Source of the DNA: Aquibacillus albus | GTDB lineage: Bacteria; Bacillota; Bacilli; Bacillales; Amphibacillaceae | Assembly (NCBI RefSeq): GCF_016908325.1 | Contig: NZ_JAFBDR010000015.1 | Span: forward strand, 1-64,000 | DNA length: 64,000 nt | Reading direction: 5' to 3' | In this document: positions 37,829-46,137 of the stretch, piece by piece | How positions within the stretch are numbered: the first letter of the stretch is position 1 | How the letters are laid out: each line of letters starts with the position of its first letter | The notes under the pieces: model-generated | What the model was told of the DNA's origin: nothing | What the model saw: the letters and a program-made list of their open reading frames with translations, nothing else | Databases searched by the model: none | Program-made: the position numbers and the translations under genes

Positions 37829-38839
37829 TCAAGCACCTCCATTTTCTATCGATACTGCGTGTGCAATGCACGGAATACTTTGATTTTGCTGTGTTGTTAA
37901 CGGTGATAATAAAGCTCCTGTAGCAACTACTAAAATCCGATTAAGTTCTCCGCTTTTCATGCGATTTAGTAAATGCCCATAAGTAACAACTGCTGAACAA
38001 CCAGCCCCGCTTCCGCCGGCTTGAACAGGCTGCCCCTCACGGTAAATTATTAATCCACAATCTAAAAAGCGTTGTTCATCTATTGGTGTGTTATGCTTTT
38101 TGAAGAGATCTAATGCAATATCTCTTCCTATAGTTGCTAGGTCTCCGGTAACAATCAGGTCATAATAAGAAGAATCAACACCTCGCTCCTTTAAGTGTGC
38201 TTCAATTGTATCAACTGCAGCCGGAGCCATTGCCCCACCCATGTTGAATGGGTCAGACATGCCCATGTCTACAACCTTTCCGATTGTCGCTGAAGTGACT
38301 CGTGGACCGTCGCCTTCGTTACTTAATAATGCAGCCCCTCCACCAGTAACAGTCCATTGAGCCGTTGGTGGTTTTTGACCGCCATATTCGGTAGGGTATC
38401 GAAATTGTTTTTCGACTGCTGCATTATGACTTGCTGCTCCTGTAAGTATATAATTAGCACCTTTGGCATTAATTAAAAATGCACCTAATGCTAACCCTTC
38501 CATTGAAGTTGAGCATGCTCCAAATAAACCAAAATAGGGTGTACCTAAGGTGCTTGCAGTAAAGCTCGTTGGTGTAATTTGGTTGATTAAATCTCCTCCA
38601 AGGAAAAATTGAACTTGGTCCTTTTGAATGCCTGCTTTTTCAATAGCTTTTATACAAGCTTCTTCCATCAGGAGTTTATGCGCCTTTTCAAAAGAGTCCT
38701 GTTGCATCCACAAATCCGAGTGCAGTAAATCAAAATCGTCTGCAATATTTCCGTTTGCTTCAAAGGGACCTCCAACGGTTCCTGTAGAAACAATTACTGG
38801 TTTATTTTCAAATATCCATGTACGATGTCCTGTTAGCAT
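37829..38839 (-). CDS. spoVAD: Stage V sporulation protein AD
   Basis: A 336-residue soluble, membrane-associated protein with a thiolase-like fold; SpoVAD of B. subtilis binds dipicolinic acid. GHRTWIFENKPVIVSTGTVGGPFE opens it, YFGLFGACSTSMEGLALGA (about residue 105) and GGSGAGCSAVVTYGHLLNRM (about 280) are conserved. The ATG at 38839 directly follows the spoVAC stop and has GGGGTGGGT before it. Complete. Confidence 0.93.
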   Translation of the reverse strand: MLTGHRTWIFENKPVIVSTGTVGGPFEANGNIADDFDLLHSDLWMQQDSFEKAHKLLMEEACIKAIEKAGIQKDQVQFFLGGDLINQITPTSFTASTLGTPYFGLFGACSTSMEGLALGAFLINAKGANYILTGAASHNAAVEKQFRYPTEYGGQKPPTAQWTVTGGGAALLSNEGDGPRVTSATIGKVVDMGMSDPFNMGGAMAPAAVDTIEAHLKERGVDSSYYDLIVTGDLATIGRDIALDLFKKHNTPIDEQRFLDCGLIIYREGQPVQAGGSGAGCSAVVTYGHLLNRMKSGELNRILVVATGALLSPLTTQQNQSIPCIAHAVSIENGGA

Positions 38840-38840
38840 T

Positions 38841-39320
38841 TTACAACCCACCCCATTGAATTAGGATTGTTTTAATTAAAGCAATCACAAAAGCAGAAAA
38901 CACACCAAATAAGATAACGGAGCCTGCAAGCTTAAACATGTTTCCTCCAACACCTAATACGAATCCTTCTGTTCGATGCTCTATTGCTGCCGAAATTACA
39001 GCATTTCCAAATCCTGTAACGGGTACTGCAGTGCCAGCTCCTGCAAATTGGGCAAAATGATCATAAACTCCAAAGCCAGTTAACAACATGGTGATAAATA
39101 TGAGTGTTGCTACTGTTGGGTTTCCAGCTGTTTGTTCAGTAAAGTCAAAAAAATACATATAAAAAGTAGTAATAGCTTGACCAATAGTACAAATAAATCC
39201 ACCAACGAAAAAGGCTTTTATGCAATTTTTGAAAACTGGTCGCTTTTTTTCTCTATCTTTTGCAAATGTTTGGTATTGTTGTTGTATCGATGTTAAATTT
39301 TTTTTTCTATTATTTGACAT
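38841..39320 (-). CDS. spoVAC: Stage V sporulation protein AC
   Basis: A 159-residue protein: a basic N-terminal 40 residues, then four to five membrane helices with FFVGGFICTIGQAITTFYMYFF and GAGTAVPVTGFGNAVISAAIEHRTEG. SpoVAC of B. subtilis acts as a mechanosensitive channel in the spore inner membrane. It lies between the YhcN-like lipoprotein and spoVAD genes. Confidence 0.93.
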   Translation of the reverse strand: MSNNRKKNLTSIQQQYQTFAKDREKKRPVFKNCIKAFFVGGFICTIGQAITTFYMYFFDFTEQTAGNPTVATLIFITMLLTGFGVYDHFAQFAGAGTAVPVTGFGNAVISAAIEHRTEGFVLGVGGNMFKLAGSVILFGVFSAFVIALIKTILIQWGGL

Positions 39321-39339
39321 AACGAGTCCCTCTTTCGCT

Positions 39340-39816
39340 TTACGCTTGGTCTTTAATTAGTTTCTTTATTTCGTTATATTTTTTTTCTAAATCTTTTTTG
39401 CCTATACGATTGTTTTGAATTTTCTTCTCTAATTCATCAATTTCGATAAATATCTTTTTGTCAGAGGAAACCTCTATATTTGCTTCTGGGTACTTTTTTT
39501 CAAGCTCTTTCTTGATTTTTTTTTCAATTTCTTGTTCATTAAATTGATTGATTTGTTTAACTTCAATAGCAAGAAGAATATCACTACCTGAATTAATCCC
39601 TCTTACACGGGTAACTTCATCTTTATCTTTTACAGTTTCTTTCAATTTATTTGTTAGCGATTGGTCGATAGAGGTAGGGATAATAATTTTGGTAATATCT
39701 TTTTTTGGATCAGTTTGGGTAATTCGATGATCATCTTCTTTTCCAGTGCAGGCGACCAAGGTAAGTAACAGTAAGACACTAAGAATTATATTTAATAAAT
39801 TTTTCACGATACTCAC
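39340..39816 (-). CDS. YhcN/YlaJ-family sporulation lipoprotein
   Basis: A 158-residue lipoprotein with a signal ending in LVAC (about residue 23), then a YhcN/YlaJ domain: IIIPTSIDQSLTNKLKETVKDKDEV, GINSGSDILLAIEVKQINQFNEQEIEKKIKKELEKKYPEANIEVSSDKKIFIEI. The C-terminus is Lys-rich and helical. Second gene of the spoVA operon; members of the family sit on spore inner membranes and affect germination or outgrowth. Confidence 0.85.
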   Translation of the reverse strand: MSIVKNLLNIILSVLLLLTLVACTGKEDDHRITQTDPKKDITKIIIPTSIDQSLTNKLKETVKDKDEVTRVRGINSGSDILLAIEVKQINQFNEQEIEKKIKKELEKKYPEANIEVSSDKKIFIEIDELEKKIQNNRIGKKDLEKKYNEIKKLIKDQA

Positions 39817-39839
39817 TCCAATAATAAATGGATTGGAAT

Positions 39840-39867
39840 AAAAGGCTGGTAAATACCAACCTTTTAT
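39840..39867 (-). terminator. Hairpin between the first and second genes of the spoVA operon
   Basis: On the minus strand AAAAGGTTGGTA and TACCAGCCTTTT pair with one mismatch and are followed by AT-rich sequence. It lies after the first DUF1657 gene and could be a partial terminator or a message-stabilising element, giving more of the first protein than of the rest. Confidence 0.5.
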
Positions 39868-39888
39868 TCCTAAAAAATAAACAACAAT

Positions 39889-40095
39889 TTATTGTTGCTT
39901 ATATTGAGGTTCCTCTTGTTGAATTTGTTGAACTCTTGGTTCTAGTGAGTTTACAATCGTTTGGGTTTGTTGAGCAGCATTTTGGTATAATTTTTTTGCT
40001 TGTTTATTTTGAGTTTGTAAAGCAAACGTTTCAAAGCTTGCTTGTGCACTTTTTAATCCAGCTAATGTTTGTTTTACTTGAGTAACTACGGTCAT
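39889..40095 (-). CDS. DUF1657 protein, first gene of the spoVA operon
   Basis: A 68-residue helical protein, MTVVTQVKQTLAGLKSAQAS at the N-terminus and a Gln-rich end (VQQIQQEEPQYKQQ). It is the operon's first gene, with AAAGGAGGAAG before its ATG and a sigma-G-type promoter 33 bases upstream. A paralogue lies at 37256-37462 and a third copy forms the C-terminus of the DUF421 protein. Confidence 0.85.
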   Translation of the reverse strand: MTVVTQVKQTLAGLKSAQASFETFALQTQNKQAKKLYQNAAQQTQTIVNSLEPRVQQIQQEEPQYKQQ

Positions 40096-40127
40096 TAATC
40101 TTCCTCCTTTTGAGTTACTTACGATAT

Positions 40128-40156
40128 TAGTTTGACATTTGCAATGAAAAATATTC
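40128..40156 (-). promoter_or_regulatory. Sigma-G-type (forespore) promoter of the spoVA operon
   Basis: On the minus strand GAATA (40152-40156) and CAAACTA (40128-40134) are separated by 17 bases, close to the sigma-G pattern GHATR-N18-CATWHTA. A forespore promoter is what spoVA genes need. Confidence 0.55.
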
Positions 40157-40287
40157 TTTGAAAAAATTCCCGATAATACTCAAACAAAATCGTTGCAACT
40201 TATAAAGGAGAATACATTTTATTACATTTTTTTGAAACATTTGTCTTCATATTTACGTCTATATTAAAATAGAAGAGGGGGGAGTTC

Positions 40288-40734
40288 ATGCTAAAGCAAA
40301 TAGTTGTCATTGCTTTTTTGTTACTTGTGATTGGCATTAGCGCCATGTTTTGGATGAAGGAATATTCAAGCGCTCAATTAGTTGGTCCTATTAATGTAAA
40401 GGAAGAAAAGGGCGACTTTATTTTGCATGTACGTGTAGATAATATGGAAAATGGAGTGGAGGTATTAAGTTCTCTTGAATATAGTGGTAAGGACAGCGTG
40501 ACTTTGAATCACCGAACGCCACTAACCGCAGTATCCTTTCATGTGGAAAGGAATGATTTTACGGGTAGTCCAGTTTCAAAACAGATGGACCCTGGGGATA
40601 TTTACCATCCGCAACCACCAGTTACGTTCACGTCATTAGGAAAAGGTACTTATAGATTATACATACATTCACAATTTTTTGTGAAGGGTAAACCAATAAA
40701 TATTACAACGGAAAAAGAAATCATAATGGAGTAA
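40288..40734 (+). CDS. Membrane-anchored extracellular protein, unknown
   Basis: A 148-residue protein with one N-terminal hydrophobic helix (IVVIAFLLLVIGISAMFWM) that acts as signal anchor, followed by a beta-rich extracellular domain of about 120 residues ending TTEKEIIME. The ATG follows GAGGGGGGAGTTC. No cysteine and no family recognised. It stands between the spoVA operon (divergent) and a convergent nitroreductase gene. Confidence 0.55.
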   Translation: MLKQIVVIAFLLLVIGISAMFWMKEYSSAQLVGPINVKEEKGDFILHVRVDNMENGVEVLSSLEYSGKDSVTLNHRTPLTAVSFHVERNDFTGSPVSKQMDPGDIYHPQPPVTFTSLGKGTYRLYIHSQFFVKGKPINITTEKEIIME

Positions 40735-40753
40735 CTAAAAGATAGGGGTATAA

Positions 40754-40787
40754 AAAAGGGGGTAGCCCTTAAACTAGAGCTAACCCT
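40754..40787 (-). terminator. Terminator of the nitroreductase transcript
   Basis: On the minus strand GGGTTAGC pairs with GCTACCC (one bulge), and CCTTTTTTAT follows. It ends the leftward lipoprotein-nitroreductase operon. Confidence 0.65.
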
Positions 40788-40801
40788 AAGTATCGAATTT
40801 A

Positions 40802-41548
40802 TTATTTCTTGTTAAATCCTTTTTTCTTAACGTAATCAGTCACATCTAAACGCTTTGGAGTTGAAAATTTACGAATCATTTGATTTGACCATGAGTCTAA
40901 GCGCTGATTCGTAGATCGCTGTTGATAATATGCTTCAATTGTACGATCAAATTGTTGGATAGAGGATTTCATTTCTTCATCTTCCATATAGTTATCATTA
41001 AAGTAAACCGCCTTTTGTGGTAGCCTTGGTTTTTGGTCTGGTTCGTGTGCCGGGAATCCAATAGCTAATCCAAATAATGCAATGACATGGTTTGGTAAAT
41101 GAAACAATTCGTCAACCTTATGAATATTGTTTCTAATACTTCCAATATAACAAATTCCTAACCCCATTGATTCAGCTGCAATCGCTGCGTTTTGAGCAGC
41201 TAAAGCTGCGTCAATAGTGGCAACAAGTAAATGCTCAGTATTTTCTAAGTTTGTTTTCATTTGTTCGTATGCTTGATTGTCTGCACTTAGAGTATTTCTG
41301 CGTAAATCTGCACAAAATAAAAGCAAGTGTCCATTTTCTTTTACATATGGTTGATTGGTAATTTCAGCCAGCTGGCTTTTTTTTTCTAAATCAGTGACGC
41401 CAATGATACTATATGCCATCATGTAACTTGAGGTTGACGCAGAGTGGGCTGCTTCAATAATCGTGTTAATCTGTTCATCAGACAATGGTTGCTTGGTAAA
41501 TTTCCGAATGGATCGATGATTTAAGATGGTATCGATCGTTTCGTTCAT
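40802..41548 (-). CDS. NfsA-like NAD(P)H-dependent nitroreductase
   Basis: A flavin-dependent oxidoreductase of 248 residues. TILNHRSIRKFTKQPLSDEQINTIIEAAHSASTSS at the N-terminus is the FMN-binding start of the NfsA/FRP-type nitroreductases; ESMGLGICYIGSIRNN (about residue 128) and LFGLAIGFPAHEPDQKPRLPQKAVY (about 157) are further family marks. It overlaps the preceding lipoprotein gene by four bases. Natural substrate unknown. Confidence 0.88.
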   Translation of the reverse strand: MNETIDTILNHRSIRKFTKQPLSDEQINTIIEAAHSASTSSYMMAYSIIGVTDLEKKSQLAEITNQPYVKENGHLLLFCADLRRNTLSADNQAYEQMKTNLENTEHLLVATIDAALAAQNAAIAAESMGLGICYIGSIRNNIHKVDELFHLPNHVIALFGLAIGFPAHEPDQKPRLPQKAVYFNDNYMEDEEMKSSIQQFDRTIEAYYQQRSTNQRLDSWSNQMIRKFSTPKRLDVTDYVKKKGFNKK

Positions 41549-42357
41549 TGTAAAAACTCCTTACTATCTATTTTTAATTCAATTTCTCTTGTGTATTTTT
41601 CAGATTCTGACCATTCTTTTAACGATTTTTTGTTAGGTTTTTCTATATCTGGAACCGTAACTACTAAGGTTTCATTATCCTTCCACTTCACAAGGCTAAT
41701 CGGCCATCTATAATCGGTAAATACTAGCTCTTCTTTTATTTCTACATCTTCTGAATCACCAATTCTTCGTTTTGCCTCTTTATCTGGATCATCAGATACA
41801 AAAGGTTCCAATTTTAACGTTTCCCAGTCATTAATATCTAAAGGAACGACTTTATTTGTTGTTAACCCATCGTCACTTCTGGTAAATACTAAAACAAGTT
41901 TATTGCCATCTTGTGAAGGTATTGCTGACCTGAATTTAGCCAAATCAGCTACAAGGTAAGATCGGCCTTCATCCTTTTGATCAAGCAGTAAATAGGAGCA
42001 CGCATTGTTTTCACAAGAAAATTGAAGCAAATAGAGTGATTCATATTCTGGTATTTCTAATGGGGTAAGTAACATTTTATTAATAACATATCTTTTGTTG
42101 TCAACATTTGATAAGTATTGTTTTAAAATACTAACACCATCTAAATTAATGACTACCGTTTCTTCTGGTAGATAAAATTCAATTGTCGTTTTCACTTTGC
42201 TTTCGTTTTTAGATTCTACTTCTTTTTCTACTAATTCTGGATTTTGATCTATCTCTTCCTCCGAAGAGTCAATTTTTGTTATAGCTGGTGTATCGTTAGA
42301 ACATGAGGCTAATAAAAAAATGGTAAAACTAATCATTACTCCAATAATTCTCATCAT
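41545..42357 (-). CDS. Lipoprotein of unknown function
   Basis: A 270-residue protein. Starting at 42357 (or 42354) with GGGG before it, MMRIIGVMISFTIFLLASC is a lipoprotein signal with lipobox LASC. An acidic linker follows (DSSEEEIDQNPELVEKEVESKNESK), then a domain of about 200 residues with no recognised family (DQKDEGRSYLVADLAKFRSAIPSQDGNKLVLVF suggests a beta-propeller-like repeat). The longer open frame to 42420 lacks a ribosome site. It is in one operon with the nitroreductase. Confidence 0.55.
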   Translation of the reverse strand: MMRIIGVMISFTIFLLASCSNDTPAITKIDSSEEEIDQNPELVEKEVESKNESKVKTTIEFYLPEETVVINLDGVSILKQYLSNVDNKRYVINKMLLTPLEIPEYESLYLLQFSCENNACSYLLLDQKDEGRSYLVADLAKFRSAIPSQDGNKLVLVFTRSDDGLTTNKVVPLDINDWETLKLEPFVSDDPDKEAKRRIGDSEDVEIKEELVFTDYRWPISLVKWKDNETLVVTVPDIEKPNKKSLKEWSESEKYTREIELKIDSKEFLQ

Positions 42358-42511
42358 TAACATCCCCTGATTATGCTTAATCTTTATGACCGATGTTTGT
42401 TTTGAATAACACCTTAGCATGTAGGTCTATTATACAAGATTTATTACGCTAATTTAATAAATAAACGTTAATTAGGCATTTTAATATTTATGCATTTTTA
42501 TTGACTGCATG

Positions 42512-42694
42512 TTAGAGTTTCTTTGGATCATCTGTTTCATGGTGATTTCCTTTTTTGATATAGTCTTCATCTAACTCTGTTTTTTCTTCCAAGGTAAGAT
42601 CACCTTTATTAAATTTATTTTTCCCTCTTTTTTCAACAAAAACAGCTATAACAACGATGATTGCCAGAATGCCTAATATAATTATCCATATCAT
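42512..42694 (-). CDS. Small single-pass membrane protein
   Basis: A 60-residue protein: MIWIIILGILAIIVVIAVFVE is one membrane helix, followed by a short charged cytoplasmic tail ending ETDDPKKL. The strong ribosome site AAAGGAGTGATTAA precedes the ATG. Monocistronic. No family recognised. Confidence 0.65.
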   Translation of the reverse strand: MIWIIILGILAIIVVIAVFVEKRGKNKFNKGDLTLEEKTELDEDYIKKGNHHETDDPKKL

Positions 42695-42766
42695 TTAATC
42701 ACTCCTTTAAGGGGATATTCAGTTAATAAAAGTTTGTCCTTTAAAGAATTTCTTATTACAAGTGTG

Positions 42767-42778
42767 TGTTCAAAAAGT
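42767..42778 (+). repeat. Dispersed repeat core TGTTCAAAAAGT
   Basis: One of three intergenic occurrences of this 12-mer in the window; the others (inverted) are at 49250-49261 and 53869-53880. In all, similar bases continue outside the core (CGG or GGA on the T side, ATCC or GTGT on the other). Confidence 0.45.
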
Positions 42779-42893
42779 CGGAAAGAAGTTTCGGACCAAA
42801 GTCTGATAGAAGTTACATCTATGTATCGTATCGTTTTTATCTTTTGCCTCTTAGAATTAAAAGTAACAAATAAAGGGTTAGAGGTGAAAGACA

Positions 42894-42950
42894 TGACGAT
42901 TAATGTGTATGAACTTGAAAAAGAAGTTGAGTCCAGAAGAATTAAATAAT
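42894..42950 (+). pseudogene. Short ORF with strong ribosome site, possibly frameshifted
   Basis: ATG at 42894 follows AGAGGTGAAAGAC and reads MTINVYELEKEVESRRIK before a stop at 42950. The +1 neighbour frame continues from about 42930 without a stop as LSPEELNNRWGRRAWMFIV and on to 43091. A single-base shift at the A-rich stretch near 42917-42926 would fuse the two into a protein of about 60 residues. It is either a genuine 18-residue peptide, a decayed gene, or a base-call error. Confidence 0.3.
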
Positions 42951-43035
42951 CGATGGGGAAGAAGAGCTTGGATGTTCATAGTTACTTTTTTAAAAGGAAA
43001 TGATACACTTAGAATATTAAGAAGTCGAAAAGGGC

Positions 43036-43455
43036 GTGAAGTATCTGAAAACATTCAAGCTTATTTCATTAGATCTGTTAGAAGAAGGTAATGAAGAAAT
43101 TGTTGTAACGAATATTCCGTTATTGGATGGTCTAATTATCGATCGAGAGGATGAGAAAAGCCAATGGGTTTTGGAAGGCGTACTTGATCGTTCATACCAA
43201 CGTTATTTTGAAAAATTTAAAAAGAAAAATGAACAATTAATGCTCCAAGCGAAAATTACGAAAGAAAGTAATCAGCCTGCAACATTCATGTGTTCTATTA
43301 TGGGAATAAATGAAATGGATGATCACATAAATATTCTTTTTATTGGAAATTTGATTGATCGGAAGAAAGGCCAAATTGAACGGACATTAAAATTACTAAT
43401 TGATGAAGGATTTCAAGGGGAAGAGTTATTGGATGAGTTTAAGGATAGAGTATAA
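43036..43455 (+). CDS. YwpF-like family protein
   Basis: A 139-residue soluble protein beginning KYLKTFKLISLDLLEEGNEEIVV, then IPLLDGLIIDREDEKSQWVLEG. The pattern and length suggest the Bacillales YwpF-like family, of unknown function. The start is uncertain: GTG at 43036 has AAAAGGG directly before it, and the conserved part begins at Lys-Thr-Phe-Lys five codons later. A partly overlapping ORF runs in from upstream in another frame. Confidence 0.55.
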   Translation: MKYLKTFKLISLDLLEEGNEEIVVTNIPLLDGLIIDREDEKSQWVLEGVLDRSYQRYFEKFKKKNEQLMLQAKITKESNQPATFMCSIMGINEMDDHINILFIGNLIDRKKGQIERTLKLLIDEGFQGEELLDEFKDRV

Positions 43456-43457
43456 AT

Positions 43458-43493
43458 AAGACCAGACTCCCGAAGCAGGGAAGTCTGGCTATT
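43458..43493. terminator. Hairpin between ywpF-like and yjcZ-like genes
   Basis: ACCAGACTCCC and GGGAAGTCTGG pair (one internal mismatch) between the two convergent genes. T-rich sequence follows on both sides, so it can serve both. Confidence 0.6.
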
Positions 43494-43507
43494 TATAATT
43501 TCGCTAA

Positions 43508-43663
43508 TTAGTAATAAAAAGCAGCACCTACTATGATGAGTAATATAAATAGTACAACGATCAGCGCAAAGGAATTTCCGTATCCTGTACCATATCCATA
43601 GCCATATCCTCCGCAGTGATGACTATATCCTTGAGGGTATCCCATATTGTCCATGTGTGGCAT
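43508..43663 (-). CDS. YjcZ-family sporulation protein
   Basis: A 51-residue protein starting [20 protein letters not shown], with a Gly-Tyr-rich first half and one hydrophobic helix at the end ([20 protein letters not shown]). This is the YjcZ/YqgO-like pattern of small proteins made during sporulation. AGGAGGTGA lies 9 bases before the ATG. A mother-cell-type -10, CATACAGTA, lies 34 bases upstream. Too short for ordinary gene finding. Confidence 0.8.
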   Translation of the reverse strand: MPHMDNMGYPQGYSHHCGGYGYGYGTGYGNSFALIVVLFILLIIVGAAFYY

Positions 43664-43696
43664 AATACAATCTCACCTCCTGAAAGATTACACTTA

Positions 43697-43705
43697 TACT
43701 GTATG
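43697..43705 (-). promoter_or_regulatory. Mother-cell-type -10 element before yjcZ-like gene
   Basis: CATACAGTA on the minus strand matches the sigma-K -10 pattern CATANNNTA, with an AC 17 bases upstream as expected for sigma-K. Sigma-E is an alternative. Confidence 0.5.
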
Positions 43706-43785
43706 GAGAATGAGTAAAATGTGTATAGACGTTTACCTAGATTCTTTATAAATTGGGCGCAGGAAAGTTAAATAGATAACCCAGA

Positions 43786-43811
43786 AATCCACGGGGCTTG
43801 CCCCGTGGATT
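43786..43811 (-). terminator. Hairpin after the protease gene
   Basis: A perfect 12-bp stem AATCCACGGGGC / GCCCCGTGGATT with a two-base loop ends 7 bases from the stop of the protease gene. The U run is weak. Confidence 0.65.
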
Positions 43812-43817
43812 CATTTA

Positions 43818-44951
43818 TCATTCTTCTCGAACACCATCAATTATTTTTAATTGATCATTTTCATACCCGACAAAAAAAGTGTATTGATATGTTTTTGTTT
43901 CCGTTTCTTGATTCGGTTGACGAATCGTAGTATCAACTTCAACATTTAGCTGTACTTGATTTCGTTGTTCAAGAAATGTTTGTGTAATTTGAATAATTTC
44001 AGATTCAACAATGTAGAAGTAATCTTCTCTAAAGGCTTGATAGGTTGTTCGCGTTTGCCAATCACTTCCAAGCATTGCATAGGCATTTAGATAGTCACGT
44101 ATAGCCAGATTATCAAAAAAGTAGTGAATAATGTATTCTGCATCTTTTTCTAGCTGATCAGTATCAATTTCCTGAGAGTTTGTACTTTTATAAACAAGTT
44201 CCTCGTTGTCTGCTTCATTTGACCATTCTTCAACATATTCAAGTACATGGGTAATTGGGATACTGAAACCAATTCCTCCGTCATCCGTACCGGCAGAATT
44301 AATAGCTACAACTTTACCAGTCGTTTGATCAATAAGCGGGCCACCACTGTTCCCGTGTGTGATAGGGGCAGAGATTTGATAAACATTTTCGTACTCGAAC
44401 TCATCGATTGTAAATGTTCGGTTTGTTCCGGATATGATTCCTAAGCTTACGGAATTTTGAAAACCAAGAGGACTACCAAGTGCAACAATTTCATTACCGA
44501 TTTCTGCCTCGTATTGTTTATCAATAGCAAATGGAGTTTGACTGGCTAGTTGTGGTACACGTATAACAGCAATATCAATCGAGTCACCCACCCCAACAAT
44601 CGCTGCTGGATATGTTTGGGCATTTGCCATTTTTACTGTTATAAAATCGGCATCTTTAACCACATGTGCATTGGTAATGATATCTCCTTTGTTGTTATAT
44701 AAAAAACCAGAACCAGTTTTTTCACTCCAATTTCCTTCTGCTTCAATTTGTACTACATTTTTTTGTGATTCATGAATAATCGTTTTTAAATCTTTTGTGT
44801 TCGGTTGATTAGTGATTTTGGCAGCAAGGGTGTTTTTTACTTCTATTGAATTTCCGACCCAATTATTGTGGATCAGGAACATGGCACCAACACCAGTTGT
44901 TATAATTAAAGCGGAAAGCAGAACAGGTAAATATATTTGCTTAAATTTCAT
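43818..44951 (-). CDS. Membrane-anchored trypsin-like serine protease without PDZ domain
   Basis: A 377-residue HtrA-related protease. Residues 5-27 are a membrane anchor. The catalytic triad is visible: His96 in TNAHVV, Asp126 in SIDIAVI and Ser202 in HGNSGGPL. After the protease domain (to about residue 255) there is no PDZ domain; instead the last 110 residues (YIIHYFFDNLAIRDYLNAYAML onward) look like an NTF2-like fold. The ATG at 44951 follows GGAGTGAGAAG; the open frame to 44984 would overlap the next gene. It lies 25 bases after the zinc-ribbon membrane protein gene and is probably in the same operon. Confidence 0.75.
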   Translation of the reverse strand: MKFKQIYLPVLLSALIITTGVGAMFLIHNNWVGNSIEVKNTLAAKITNQPNTKDLKTIIHESQKNVVQIEAEGNWSEKTGSGFLYNNKGDIITNAHVVKDADFITVKMANAQTYPAAIVGVGDSIDIAVIRVPQLASQTPFAIDKQYEAEIGNEIVALGSPLGFQNSVSLGIISGTNRTFTIDEFEYENVYQISAPITHGNSGGPLIDQTTGKVVAINSAGTDDGGIGFSIPITHVLEYVEEWSNEADNEELVYKSTNSQEIDTDQLEKDAEYIIHYFFDNLAIRDYLNAYAMLGSDWQTRTTYQAFREDYFYIVESEIIQITQTFLEQRNQVQLNVEVDTTIRQPNQETETKTYQYTFFVGYENDQLKIIDGVREE

Positions 44952-44976
44952 CTTCTCACTCCGTAGTTTTTCTTCA

Positions 44977-46137
44977 TTAATCAAGAAACCAACTTATCTT
45001 TTCTATTTTGACTTTGAGATTCATATTTTCATTGCCAATATCAAAATGCGTATAATCAAATTTACCTTCTTCTTCAGGGTACAATGTCTCTGGATAGACA
45101 TAAACTTCATTTGAAAGTATTTCATTTTCATCTGGATCTAACAATACATAATCAACAGAAACTGTATGGATAGGAACAGTTGCAACGCTTTTTAAATCAC
45201 CAGTTACAACAAGGTTTTTTTGTTCATCCTGTAACACTTTAATGTCTAACAGTTCTACAGCGTCATTTTTGTTTATTTCTCTTTCTTCCTCAGCTGCAAT
45301 GATTGCTTGCTCAATCCTTTGTTGTTGAGCTGTTTCAAATGCAGTTTTCTCTTTTTCTATCGTAGTTTTAAAGCTTTTGAGTTTTTCAGAATTAGGAACA
45401 TATTCTAATCCATCTTGCACTGTATTACGGGCATCTGTATATTGCTTATTCGATAATTGTTCACTTGCTGTCGAAAACACGTATGCAACAATTTGTTCTC
45501 GGATGGAGGAGGCAATTTCTTCTGCATCTTCACTTTGAATTGCTTCTGCCTCCCATAATAGTGTTTTTAACTCATCAATAGGTGGATCACTAGCCAAGCG
45601 AACATTAAGTTGTTGTATTTGTGCATCATGGCGTTTTCTATTAATCTCATGCTGGAGAATGGATACTAACTCTCCATCATAATCTTTTAATCGACCCTCA
45701 GCCGTACTTATTAACTGTAAAGACTGTTGATACTGATTATCTTCTAACAATTTATCCGCTTGTTTTAACTCGTCTTTAATGGTGATAGCAACCTTCATAA
45801 ATTTTTCGTTTTCTATTGCAGAAGGAAATTGTTCTTTAAAATCATTTGCGCTTTTAAATGCGAGTAAAGCATCTTCGTACTCACCTAAAAGGGCTTTCTT
45901 TTCTCCAATATCGTATTGTTGTTTTGCATTATCCACTTGCTTTTCTAAAAATAAATAATAAGCACCAACACTTATTAGAATAATAATGAATGCAATTAAT
46001 GGTAAATACCACCAAAACGTGTTTTCTTTGCCCTTAATCATTCGATGATACATGTCTTCCGGGAGCTTTTCTCCACATTGTGTACAGAAAAATTCGTTTT
46101 CTTTGACCTTACTGCCACAAAAAGGGCAATGAAACAT
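44977..46137 (-). CDS. Zinc-ribbon membrane protein with coiled coil and FxLYD-like domain
   Basis: A 386-residue protein. Residues 4-21 form a zinc ribbon (CPFC and CTQC). A membrane helix follows at about 43-64 (WYLPLIAFIIILISVGAYYLFL). The outside part begins with a long helical, TPR- or coiled-coil-like region (about 65-290), and ends with a beta domain of about 90 residues (DIKVLQDEQKNLVVTGDLKSVATVP onward) resembling FxLYD. It precedes the PDZ-less protease gene, suggesting a sensor-protease pair, but this is inference. Confidence 0.65.
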   Translation of the reverse strand: MFHCPFCGSKVKENEFFCTQCGEKLPEDMYHRMIKGKENTFWWYLPLIAFIIILISVGAYYLFLEKQVDNAKQQYDIGEKKALLGEYEDALLAFKSANDFKEQFPSAIENEKFMKVAITIKDELKQADKLLEDNQYQQSLQLISTAEGRLKDYDGELVSILQHEINRKRHDAQIQQLNVRLASDPPIDELKTLLWEAEAIQSEDAEEIASSIREQIVAYVFSTASEQLSNKQYTDARNTVQDGLEYVPNSEKLKSFKTTIEKEKTAFETAQQQRIEQAIIAAEEEREINKNDAVELLDIKVLQDEQKNLVVTGDLKSVATVPIHTVSVDYVLLDPDENEILSNEVYVYPETLYPEEEGKFDYTHFDIGNENMNLKVKIEKISWFLD

